Of a DNA stretch of 64,000 nt, positions 44,693-55,440 are shown piece by piece (within the stretch, counting starts at the first letter, position 1; every line of letters starts with the position of its first letter). Source of the DNA: Coenobita brevimanus (taxonomy: Eukaryota > Arthropoda > Malacostraca > Decapoda > Coenobitidae); assembly GCA_032717465.1 (NCBI GenBank), contig CM064666.1:2913501-2977500 (forward strand), in the 5' to 3' direction. The notes under the pieces are model-generated. The model was not told where the DNA came from, made no database searches, and saw only the letters and a list, made by a program, of their open reading frames with translations. The translations under genes and the position numbers were made by a program.

Positions 44693-46284
44693 ATGACAGC
44701 GACTCCCGTGTTAGCGTTTCCTAATTATACTCAACCTTTTTACCTGTGCACAGACGCCTCAGGTTTGGGACTGGGAGCGGTGTTACAGCAAAAGGATGAG
44801 GAAGGCATAATGCACGCCATTGCGTATGCCAGTAGGGCACTAAGACCCCCAGACAAGCATTATGCAGTAATGCATATGGATACATTAGTAGTCGTGTGGG
44901 CGTTAGGACATATCCAGGATATCATTTTCGGGTACCAGATAATTGTTTTAAAGGATCATGCACCCATACACGACTTGTTTAAGGGAAAAAACTTGCACAG
45001 TAAGGTTGCACGTTGGTTCAGCAAGGTAATGGAGTTTGACCCAGAGGTCAGATATTTACCAGGCCGACAAAATGTCGTTGCCAATGCGCTGAGTAGAAAT
45101 ATTGCTGTTGCCATATCTGAGGATATCCCTCTTTCTGGGTATTCCCTGGACACGGTGAAGGCGGAACAACGTAAGGATATGATGTGGTCTCGAGTCATCT
45201 ATGCCTTGGAGTATGGCGACGAGTCATGTCTACCTGAACTTCCGGTACCAATGACTCACTTCCATCTTCAAAGGGGCCTTTTATATAAACAGCCCCATGG
45301 GAAGGACACTGTGTACCAGTTGGTTGTTCTTACTACACTACAGCAAGCCGTGTTACAGTTGGTTCATGACGTACCTCAAGCGGATCATCCTGGACACGAT
45401 AGATGCATACGTGAGGCAAGAAAGAAATACTATTGGCCAACCATGAGGATGGACATAGAAGCCCACGTTAGACAATGTGTCAAGGGCGTGGAAATGCGAG
45501 GAACGATGGGACCTCCGACTCCCATTTTGGAAAATCCCCTACCGGAATAACCGTGGGATACAGTCTCCATTGATCTCTAAGCGTTGCCAAAGAGTCATCA
45601 AGGCTCAAGCTATGTATTGGTGGCAGTGGACCATTTTTCGTGATTCACTGGTTTAGCACCTTTACAGACGAAAACTGCAGAGGAGGTGGCGCACGCTTTT
45701 GTAACCTCAGTGATTTGCCCATACTCAACACCTAAGGTATTGCTCAGCGATGATGGCAGTAAATGGAAATCTGTCGTACGTATGGGGTAAGGCAAGTCTT
45801 TATCATGCCTTACAGTCCCAAGAGCAATGGCCTGGTGGGGAGAACAAACAGGAAGATACTGGAAGTCTTGAAACCAGCAATTAGTGTTAAACCCGAGTGG
45901 CAAGATTGACTGCCACATGTAGCGGTGGCCATCAACTCCTTAGAGAATTCGTCAACAGGGAAATCTCCTCATTATATCCTTTATGGAGAGGAGAAGGTGT
46001 TACCCTACGATTTGCTGGCTGGACCTCTTACCCCAGTGTATAATCAAGAGAATTATGCCAAAGTACAGCTTGCAAAGTTTCAACACATACATAGTGAAGT
46101 ACGAAAAAGATTAAAAGCCTCAAGAGCGGAGATGATGGTGAAACAACACAAAGGTAGTCAAGAAAAGACGTTGGAGATAGGCCAGAAGGTTATGATAACC
46201 AACCCTGAGAGAACTTCCAAGCTCAGACCCAAGTTCTGCGGACCATATACCATTGTGGAACACATGCGTGGACATACTTATTGA
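44693..46284 (+). pseudogene. Gypsy-2 RNase H and integrase
   Basis: RNase H starts with FYLCTDASGLGLGAVLQQKD and ends near VRYLPGRQNVVANALSR at about 45090. The integrase zinc region follows (HDVPQADHPGHDRC...YYWPTMRMDIEAHVRQC). The last cysteine of the C-x2-C pair is replaced, reading CVKG. Stops at 45548 and beyond interrupt the core, whose pieces YVLVAVDHFS (first Asp) and PKVLLSDDGSKW (second Asp) are still legible. The C-terminal part 45925-46284 has FQHIHSEVRKRLKASRAEM, IGQKVMITNPE and FCGPYTIVEHM, a GPY-like module. Confidence 0.88.
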
Positions 46285-46479
46285 ATAAGGAATGATGCTG
46301 ATGGAACTCAGGAGGCAGTACATGCTGACAGGATCAAACCAGTAAGTCAAGAGCTAAGCCTAACTAACCAATTGTCTGTGCTGTCCCCTCTGTCTTCATT
46401 GGAGTCTATGTCGTTGTCCGTACCTGTCCCTAACCAAGAGTATCACAGCAAGCTATGATCCCACAGTAAGAGCGATTAA

Positions 46480-48186
46480 GGGAGTATCTTCTCTCACAAA
46501 CATGTGGCTTGTACTCCTCTCGCATTGCTTGGAGTGGACCTATGGAACGACGTCGGACACGGACAAGACTGCATTGATGCCAGAAGCACTGAAGAGCCCA
46601 CTTGGAGAGGTATCTCCAAACTCCAGATACTGTTAAAGAGGTCCCTAAGGGATTGTTTCACCTCAGACAGCAACTGTCGCAAGTCGGCAAGTTTTTCAAC
46701 TGGAACCCGCAGTTGACGACCTCAAATTATGAAGCTTTGGTACAAACCTTACATGGTATAACCGAGCTTCACACTGGATATATAGTTAGGCTCACAGACT
46801 CACTAAATTGCATGTTGCTTTACCTAATGCAGATTCTGATCTTTGCAAGCATGTCCATGCACGTACTGAGAGAGGACTTGTGGATCTCCTAAGTATCCTG
46901 TCTTAAAAGCTTTGTGGTACAGTGCTTGACAAGGATGTAGTGCAATTGGGTAGACAGATGCATGATTTGACATTGGCGGCAAAGGCAAATAACAGGCTAA
47001 TCGTACACATGTATGAACAATTAGGTGAGTTCACTAACAAAGCTAACAAGATAATTAAGACTACCAACCATATCGTAGGAGTTGTGAACAACATCCAAAC
47101 CACCTTACTAACCCTGGCTAACTTAGTGTTAATCGCTGAGTACTTACATGCTCTCGACGAGTCAACCACTGCTTTGGAGTCGCATGCAGCCAATATGGTG
47201 GACGGCTTAATCGATGCAAGTTTGAATAGGGTTAATGCTTTATTGCTTCCTACTCACATTTTGATCAGTGCTCTTGACGTAGCTATGGTGAAGCATGGAT
47301 TTACGCCACTTTTTAGTATGAGTCAACTGGAATATTACTCATTGTTAGAGGCCCAGTTGACCCATGCTGACATCCTGGTATTGGCGCCTATGAGGAATGC
47401 TGTAACAAACCATGCATGGCGGTTCATTTCTTTCCCTTTTGCTACTACTGACAATACATTGTTATTCTGAATGAGGGACCAGAGGTGCTAGTTGTGTCGG
47501 ATGACGAAGGGTATATAGCTGAAACGACTGTGGATGAATTTGAGAAGTGTAAGGCCTCATTTCTTGATCTCCATATATGTCCTGCTTTCCATTTTGTCTT
47601 CATTCCGACAGGGGTAGAGAAATGTAAGATGACCTTGTTGGACACAAACACTTCCTCTGCACTGCAACATTGCACTTTCCAACCCATTCAATTGAAGTCA
47701 GTTTTCCATGCTCATGTACATGCGAAACAATACTTCTTTCCTGGGACAGAGGACGTAACACTCAAATGTGCCTCACAAAACCAGTTCCTTATGGTAAAGG
47801 AGTACTATGTTGCACCCGATTATTTTGATTTACACGGTAAAGAGATAGCAGTTCTACCTAACAAGCACCATCTAGCCTTATCGGTGATCTTCTCATCCCA
47901 GTTACGACCCTTTATACCTTCATTCAGTGTTTCTACCTTGAATGTGAACAGGCTGTCTCATATGCTCAAGGAGATACAGTTCCTCACCCACCTGAACAAG
48001 ACTGATATAGAACCATATGTACTATCCTATCTCCCTTCATACCTTTCTCCCTCCTATTTTGGTCCTGGCGGTGGTTTTCTACTTTTGTGGTCTTGTCCTG
48101 TGTCTGTGTTTGGGGCTACTATCTATGAGGCCGAACCCACTAAAACCACGGATCCGTACTCGCGGATTGCAAGCGGACATGGCTAA
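46480..48186 (+). pseudogene. env: Gypsy-2 envelope-like third ORF, broken
   Basis: After integrase, three open stretches (46602-46892, 46922-47470, 47485-48186) read in order. The first two are rich in heptad-like Leu/Ile spacing (LVQTLHGITELHTGY, LTLAAKANNRLIVHMYEQLG). The third has several Cys residues, ends with a hydrophobic membrane-like segment (FLLLWSCPVSVFG) at about 48065-48110, and has a short tail. Position, size and this arrangement fit the F-type envelope gene of insect errantiviruses, but I do not see a clear fusion peptide or cleavage site. Stops between the pieces show it is inactive. It could instead be an unrelated extra ORF. Confidence 0.55.
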
Positions 48187-48993
48187 ATAGTTAGCTACCC
48201 TACACATTGGTTAGGCTACACAGTAGTTAGGACAACAATGTCAACGGGGACGTCGGAAGGTGTGTCCGAGCAATGTTCTGGTGCGAACATCATTTTCCCA
48301 TGACAGTTGTAGTTTCGTACTATTGTTGCATATTACATATAAAGTTGTTTATTCATAATTAACAATGTGCAACGTAGTATGAATGATAAACAAACAAACA
48401 CCATTTCACTGTACTGTAGTGTGGCTTGGGATAGGATGCTCAATCAGACATCTTCTTTTAATCAAAACCTAGAGTAAAGGGAAGGCGATAGAGAAATATG
48501 AACTGTATATATGTTTAAGTCTTGGGGGAAATATTTACCTTGTTGGTATACTTTAATGTAATCAATACTATTTTATTGAGGTGTATAATGTACATGGTAT
48601 AGTTATGATGCTTCTATTCATCTATTAATAACAGTTGTCTGTGGAGGTTTAGCACCTCTGATTTAGCTGACTCGGCGCCACACCCAGAGGGGATGGTTGC
48701 CGGCTAGGGCAGAACGCCCTTATCATTTGAACAAGAGGGACGTATAACTCTGAACTCTCTCAGTGTCGCAGTTGTATCTTTCTGTGGCCAATAAAGAGGG
48801 ATTTAATCTGCTCAGTTTCAGTTCACTGCACACGCTACCTTCAAAATTCTTCAACAGGATTCTACACCGATTTCCCTCCATCTCCAGTGAGTGAGAAGAC
48901 TTTGGTGTAGTGTGTCAGCCGGAAGTGACTTCGACCAGGTGTAACGTAATTGCTTGGAAGTGAGGCCACGACTCAGCTGATATATAAATTGGT

Positions 48994-49703
48994 AGTTGTT
49001 TAAATATTTGCCCCACAACAAAGGTGGGGACACGGGCAAACATGAGAGCCCGTCGGGGAAATGCAGGAAAAGGCTCCTTTGAAGGAGCAAAACACGGACG
49101 GCAGACTGGCAGACAGGGGAAAGGCGGCAGAGGCAGGGAACGATGCGATGGTGGTGATGAACAGCCCGATGATCGACAGGGCGAGGGGGAGAGAGTGGTA
49201 GACTGCACGGCGCCGTTGGAGAAGGCGCCGACAAGCTCAGGTGGAAATCTCCAAACGACCCGACTGTGGTTAGTAGGCCGGCTGCTTGATGATCGTAGAG
49301 GGCAGGGCGGGACGAGAGCTATGTAGACGTCACGGCGCCGATGGAGAGGGCGCCGAAGCTCCGGATGGGAAACGTCCCGACTCTGCCCTCAACCCCCTTG
49401 CCCTGATGGAAGGACAATGTACACTCGCCCAGCCCTCCAAAACAGCATCAGGTGGAAGCATGAAAGGTAGGCCCGGTCCTGGTGGTCGAAAGGGCACAAC
49501 CTCGGTAGAGATCGTGGCGGAGAGAGGGTCGTCGGCCGGGTATTCTATGGCGGAGGCGCCTCGATCTCCTGGTGGACAGACCAGGGCACTTCCTCAGGAT
49601 GGAAGGACAGGCCAGACCTCGGCTGGTATGGCTGCTGTGGAGGGCTGGTCCCGCCGGGAAAAGCGGTGGAGGTGTTGCCTCGGCGAGAGGTGGGCTGCGA
49701 GTC
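48994..49703. mobile_element. 710-bp GC-rich insertion of unknown type
   Basis: Flanked by a 10-bp duplication ATAAATTGGT (48984-48993, 49704-49713), with an empty site in the 5' LTR. The ends, AGTTGTTTAA and GGCTGCGAGT, are not inverted repeats, and there is no poly-A. Inside, an about 155-bp unit is duplicated: GATGATCG, GTAGAC, CACGGCGCCG and GGCGCCGA recur in order (from about 49169 and 49287). Composition is far more GC-rich than its surroundings. ORFs across it look like by-products of composition. Confidence 0.75.
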
Positions 49704-49745
49704 ATAAATTGGTGATCAGCTGTGGGGTTCCAAGCAGATATATTA

Positions 49746-52080
49746 TACCTCATACCAATTAATCTGGCCAGGCATGTATGGCAACACTGTTCTCGTCGAG
49801 ATTCTGATTGGCTGGAGGTGTTTGTTCGATTTCGTTGTTGCTTAAACCGATACTCTCTTTATTATCAGATGTGATACTGAGTTTGTCGATAATACAGTCG
49901 TCAAAAGCAATAAGAAATCCGTTATATGTAATACCTTAAACTTTATCCCACCAGTTGACACCAGTGTAATGCTAGTGGTATGTATTTTCTTACCTGTTGT
50001 GGGTATTGATCAACTCACCCATGGATATACACGTGGTACTCGACTTAATATAGTGGATGGTAACTATTTATGAAAAGAATGAATTGTGGTAGCGTTTGTA
50101 GTGTTTGGCCGAGTTTAGATTTAGTCGATACCTCAGGTGGTTGTCGTTCCCTCAGCGAAGGAATCTTGAATTGGAAGGGGAGTGAATTTGGCTTGAGGAC
50201 ATAATTTCCTTGATTAGGTATATTAATAAAGAAAAGAAAATGCTATATACTTTACTCTACTTTAATAATTCTGTTAATTTCCACAAAACTATCATTTCTT
50301 TATTACATGACCCTTTTAGTATGGGAGAAGATTGTAAATGTTACTAAGGCTTTTGGGTGATCATTCCTCTAACATTATTACCAGACGAAACAATTTGATA
50401 CACTCGAGATATGGAGTCGTTGTACTTTACTTTCTTTTTTGGCCGTTACTCTTGGGCTCAACATTGGCCTCAAGACAGGGACACTTTTACGGATATGATT
50501 TGTCTGTTCGGGCTGGCATAGCCTCGTATCAATAAGAATGATTATTTGTATTCATCTTTCACCCATATAAGGTATTCTCCTCATATAATTTTCTCGGTTC
50601 TCACATCAAATCAGTATTGTTTTTCACGTTTCACCATCGACAATGTTATATAATCACTAGAAATACATAATCTCTCGGGCCTGTCTAGCCTCGAGGAATA
50701 ATTAAAAAAAAAGAAATACAATCACTAGGAACACCTCAATCACTCGGGCTTGTTTAGCCTCGAGGTACAACTTAAATATCACATTATTGTTCACAATCAG
50801 TAAGTTCCCTTCCACGCTCCTGATTATAATTTTTTTAATAATAAACTGATTTTAAAGAAAGAGAACAGTTGATGAATTTGAATTTTCCTTTCCGTTACAG
50901 AACATATCACTTCTATACTTCTATTCCTTATCTACAAAAAAAAGTTCACTTGATAGAATCATTAATAACACATCAACTACCTTCGGTTTGTAATAATAAC
51001 TCGTGAGTGGTGCAAGTGTAAGTGTAAAAGTCTATGGGCAATACTTGGGAATAATGGCGTGCTCCCACGGACGTCGCCGTCGGTGTCTGGGGACTAAACG
51101 AACGTCTGTTACACACGATGTCTGGGCAGCAAGTGGGGTATGTCGGGCACCAAGGACGCCACTGCTCAAGTCAAATGAGGTGGTGTTTTTGAAATATGGG
51201 GGGGTTTCAATTCTCTTTACAATTTATTTAGCAGTGTACCCATGACGACAAGACTTTTGATTGAATTGGGGAAAATTTGGGATTTATTCCTTACTTAATT
51301 TAGATACTGATTCTATTACTATTTCAATTTGAATCTGAAAGCAGCTCATGCCATCTAGTGACGGCCAAGATAAACGGGACTTTAAATCCTCACAAATGAC
51401 ATTATTTAGGCCTTTTGGACTGCTAATCTTACATACTTGTGTTCTAGCAGTTTCATTAGCAAGCATTTCACAACTAGGTTACGGAAAGAATTGTATATTC
51501 ATCATTACTCTGTTTAACGTTTAAACTCGACGCCCGGCAATGACGCACAAAGGGAGGGGATAAGCTGCTCGCATGTGTCTTTCATTACTCGGCTTGACTA
51601 AGGAATCCCCATAGCTCAACATCTACAATTACATCACCCACTGCATAGATACAGAGGTACATACATATAAAAATAGAGTTAGCCCTACAGTAATTATTAA
51701 TATATGAATTACTACTTAGGGTAGGAACTTATAAACTAAAATTCAGGTTACACCCTATCTAACTTAAAATTACAGTACTACTAAACACATACATGAATAT
51801 CAAATGTGTGGCACTACATATATACTTAACAACAATGAAATTTGCGTAGGAAGATAGAGATACGAGTCAACAAAGTATTATAACAGTCCAAGTCAAGGTC
51901 AGCATTCGAACAAGTCCTTTAAATCTCCGACACTCGGTAATATAAAAAAAAAATTAAGGAAACCTGCTTAATCTAAGCGTTGGTGTAACACACATTTAAA
52001 TTTTAAGATCACTCCGCACCCTTAAATCGGCAGGAACAGTATTGCCATACATGCCTGGCCAGATTAATTGGTATGAGGTA
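49746..52080. mobile_element. 2335-bp element with 46-bp inverted repeats and TA duplication
   Basis: The first 46 bases (starting TACCTCATACCAATTAATC) match the reverse complement of the last 46 with one difference. TA at 49744-49745 and 52081-52082 is the duplication, and the 5' LTR shows the empty site. The AT-rich interior has no recognisable transposase. It contains two tandem about 95-bp units around 50650-50770 (TCTCGGGCCTGTCTAGCCTC and ACTCGGGCTTGTTTAGCCTC). TA duplication suggests a Tc1/mariner-type non-autonomous element. A TATA duplication with shorter ends is the alternative reading. Confidence 0.88.
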
Positions 52081-52156
52081 TAGTGACTAGTTGAGGAATC
52101 CATACAGCCGAAACATATTTTTGGTTGCAGTGGCGGGATTCCTGCCTGTTGTTACA

Positions 52157-52597
52157 GGCTTTTCGTCTCATCAACTCTCCTTCTCTTACTGGCTCCCTTC
52201 AACCTGTCTTTTCACTGCACTGTTGCATCTTTATCTCTTTTCTATCGCTGCTTCAATGGTCACTGCTCCTGTGAACTGTCTGCTTGCATCCCTCCACCTT
52301 TACTACGGGTGCATAGCACCAGTCTAGCAACAAACTCTCATCCTTTTTCTGTCCAACTCTCTAATGCAAGAGTTAACCGTTACTCCCAGTCCTTCATTTA
52401 TGCAACAGGTCAACTCTGGAACTGTCTCCTTCTATATGTCTTTCCTACTTCTTATGATCTCCAGTCATTCAAACGCAGTGTGTTCAGGCACCTTGAAATG
52501 AACCGATCTTGAATTTGGCTCTCTTTTGTGTTGTTTTTTCTTGGAAGGAACGGTTTGCGGGCTCCTGGCCTTTGGTTCCTTCTTTCTTGTATGATAT
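52157..52597 (+). mobile_element. LINE family A copy, right part (split by Gypsy-2)
   Basis: Continues exactly from 34871: GGCTTTTCGTCTCATCAACTC follows as in the copy at 449. C-terminal pieces RYSQSFIYATGQLWN and SYDLQSFKRSVFRHLEMN are visible, then the 3' UTR to about 52597. Joined with 34425-34871 it is one old copy. Confidence 0.88.
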
Positions 52598-52626
52598 TAT
52601 ATATATACAGATAGATAGAGAGAGAA

Positions 52627-52668
<42 letters not shown>
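52598..52668. repeat. (GATA)/(AT)n microsatellite
   Basis: Simple repeats between the LINE A end and the reverse-strand SINE. The AT run is also the SINE tail. Confidence 0.9.
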
Positions 52669-52670
<2 letters not shown>

Positions 52671-53047
52671 TCAGCCGTTGAGGTCCACTGCAGGACAGGC
52701 TTATCCCTACCGAAGCAGGGACGATACAGCCAATGTATCTCTCTCCTGTGGCTTAAGCTGTCTGGTAGAGACTGTACTGAGTATGTAGGGTTAGAAGTGC
52801 TTGTGAGTGTGATTGGAGTGTTGTAGTGGCTTTGGATGTGTGTGTAGTCTGTGAACCAAATGTAATCGGCCCACTTTAAGTCGATTGGGTGCAAGCATAC
52901 TATAGTATGCAACACTGGTTCAAACACATCACCCCTTATATCCGCCAAAGTAGTAAGTGGCTCAGGGAACTTTTTACAACTCTGGCGGGAGGCGAACCCA
53001 CGTCCACCAGCGTGCGAGATGCACACTACCACAGTACCACAGAGGCT

Positions 53048-53049
<2 letters not shown>
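52669..53049 (-). mobile_element. tRNA-derived SINE sharing the RTE LINE 3' tail
   Basis: Read on the minus strand from 53049, the head GGAGCCTCTGTGGTACTGTGG contains a box A-like segment, and GTGGGTTCGCCTCCCGCC (52985-53002) a good box B. A unique body follows. The end, GCAGTGGACCTCAACGGCTG with ATGAT, resembles the last bases of the RTE copy at 32060-32110 (GCAGTGGACTTATATGGCTG with ATGAT). An AT tail follows. No coding sequence. Confidence 0.8.

Positions 53050-53110
<61 letters not shown>
53050..53110. repeat. (AT)n microsatellite
   Basis: Pure AT run at the 5' side of the SINE head. Confidence 0.97.
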
Positions 53111-53113
<3 letters not shown>

Positions 53114-53780
53114 ATGGGGGTGTATATTACGGTGCACTCTTAGCCCTTAATTAATCACCAAAATGGATAAGATAAAGCTTACAAGAAAACTAACTTATCT
53201 ATACTGTACACTATAATATACACAACCAAAGAAGAAACCAAGGTTCGTTTTACAAAAGGAGGATTCCTATAGGCCTCAGAATTCAATTATAAAACTAGTT
53301 ATTTCTTACCTAACCAGAACACACTCAGTGGAGGCTGAGTACTCACAAAGCTCGAGGAATGTGGAGACTTCGAAGGTTAAATCCAGATATAATTCACACA
53401 GTAGTGTAAGTGGAGGAGTGAACCAAAATGGGAAATGGTACACAAACAGTGTGTTTTGTGATCAAAGTCACGTATTGAGTAATGCTGGGGAAAAGTGCAA
53501 CACAATGTGACAAAAGTGTAACGTGCCAGTAAATGTGTAAAATGACAAAACGTGTACAAAAAGTGTGTACAAAATGAGACAAAATGTACAGGAATGTGTG
53601 TACAAAAAAATGAGACCAAATGTGTCTCTTCACAGTTTCCCTGAGCTTATAAAGCAGACTTACTCCGCCTTTCTCGGCTCCTTAACCACTAGGCTGTCTT
53701 AAAAAATAATCTCCTGCCACTCAGCAACTATAGAGGCATCTGCTACCAATGGGGACTTCTTACACTCCACACAGAACCAA
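53111..53780. other. Unassigned; possibly LTR-like
   Basis: Starts TGTTATGGGGGTG just after the AT run, and contains repeated GTGTACAAAA and AAATG-GACAAAA blocks at 53500-53610 and a TTATAAAG at 53648. I found no second copy in the window to prove an LTR. Confidence 0.35.
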
Positions 53781-54545
53781 TTGCGTGCCATCAAGAACGT
53801 GACAAAAGAGTCATGTAGGCTTCTAATTAGCAAACATCCCTACTTTGCTCCTCCCACATCGTGTCACACCCAGTATTTCAAGGACAAGAGGAATTCCTAC
53901 CCAGTTCGTGAGAAGAACGACAACCCCACTAAGGCCACAGTCAGATGGGATGATGGAGAAATTCAACTGGACCCTGGGACAAGAACTGACCAAGTACTGC
54001 ATAGAGGGACAGACGGAATGGGACCAGAAATTACCGCATTGCTGATAGCATATCAGTCTGTGTCCCATGAGTCTACCAGCTACACCTCTGCAAAACTGAT
54101 GCTGGGCCACGAGTTGCATTTACCCGCTGACTTGTTAATGGGAAGATCACTTGGTGAGGAGCTGCCTGGAGACACCTCGAGCTATGCAAAGCATCTTCAG
54201 GAAAGGCTGGCTGAGGTACATCATGAAGTGCGAGGAGCCCTTAAGATTTCAGGCAAAGTGATGAAGTGCAAGTATGATGCCAAGGCAAGTAAGGTGAGCT
54301 TCAAGGATGGTGACAAAATTTGGTTATACAATCCTCAGCAGAAGAGACAGTTACAGAGCTCATAGGACGGGCCTTACCTGCGTTGGACCGTCTGTCAGAC
54401 GAAACGTACCGGATTCAGGGAGGCAAGAAATCTCGCCCAAAGGTGGTACATGTGAATCATCTGTGGCAATGCCTTGGGCCATGACTATACAGCTGGGACG
54501 TCCCTCATCCGAAGCCAAGGATGTTGAGGAGGACCACAGAGCTGA
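53781..54545 (+). pseudogene. Third Gypsy element: integrase C-terminal fragment
   Basis: Frame-shifted pieces give RRTTTPLRPQSDGMMEKFNW (the PQSDG...E block with the catalytic Glu), then AYQSVSHESTSYTSAKLMLG, HLPADLLMGRSLGEEL, MKCKYDAKASKVSFKDGDKI and WLYNPQQKRQ, ending with a damaged GPY-like DGPYL. This is the C-terminal half of a Gypsy integrase, distinct in sequence from Gypsy-1 and Gypsy-2. The first two catalytic Asp residues and the zinc domain are absent. Confidence 0.82.
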
Positions 54546-55440
54546 AATATAAGAGGATAGTGACAGTTTCCGAGGGTAGAAGTTTATCAGGAAATGGACC
54601 AAGACATTCCAGGAGGAGTGGATTGTGTGGAAGAGTAGGGACGTCATTGGAAGCGGCATAGGAGAAGACCTGAAGTTGAAGTATTATTCTGTGTATAACT
54701 AAATGTTTACCTTGGATTAAGGATTGTGTTTGAATACATTGTATAGTTTTGTCGGGATGGCAAAAGACTTTGGAGGGAATAGTGTTGAGAAGTAGGATTT
54801 GCTAGACAGGAAGTACTGGAAGGTTCTCAATATTTCTCATATTTTTCAGTTACGAGTGAGAGGTGCCAGTTAGCCTGCTCTTTGTGAGTAGAGGTATTTT
54901 GTAAAGTTATGCATTAAATTTTATGCTCTTTTCCTCTGTAATATTTTTATTTTATGATTGTTAAATAATGCAATTTCTTTTCAGTTTGTGTGCTAAATAA
55001 TTTAGAGCATTACACAGTGTAGGAAAACTCTGGATATTTTGGATGTCTTTGAGTTGGTAACTTGCTTCTCCGAGAATGCAGTAGATCACACTAGTATTTA
55101 GAAGTTTATATAAGGATGGGGAAGGGACTAGAGGAGCTCTCAGTTCAGTCTGAGTTTAGTGAAGTGTCATTTCAGTGTCTCTGCAGTTAGTGAAGATTGT
55201 ATAGTTCCGGTACCTGTGAAAACAGTGAAGTGAAGTTGGCATGCATTAAGTGTAATTATTAGGTAAAGATAGCGAACTTGAGAAGCCAGTGTGTGTTTAC
55301 AATGCCTGAACTGGTCTTGTTGTTGCACACCCAAAGGCTGACCATAGGAAGAACAACTCACTGGGCAATATCCTTGCTACAGTATACTGAACTACTGCTG
55401 TTGGCGCCAGTGGCAGAGTGGGACTGGGGACATAACAATA
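54546..55440 (+). other. Probable 3' region/LTR remnant of the third Gypsy element
   Basis: Holds a TATATAAGG at about 55105 with CTCAGTTCAGTCTGAG downstream, resembling an LTR promoter. TTGGCGCCAGTGGCAGAG at 55404 resembles the Gypsy-2 primer site. LTR ends could not be fixed because no partner copy lies in the window. Confidence 0.35.

Larger units (their letters stand above)
48274..52156 (+). repeat. Gypsy-2 3' LTR, interrupted twice
   Basis: 3883 bp as found, 826 bp after removing 48994-49703 and 49746-52080 with one copy of each duplication. Shows the empty sites for both insertions in the 5' LTR, and the reverse. Confidence 0.9.

Noticed and set aside
49024..49762. Gly/Arg-rich ORFs of 100-158 codons on both strands
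   Set aside because: They span the junctions of the 710-bp insertion and look like by-products of its GC-rich composition.
52484..53137. 217-codon minus-strand ORF
   Set aside because: It crosses two AT microsatellites, the SINE body and antisense LINE A sequence. No coherent protein.
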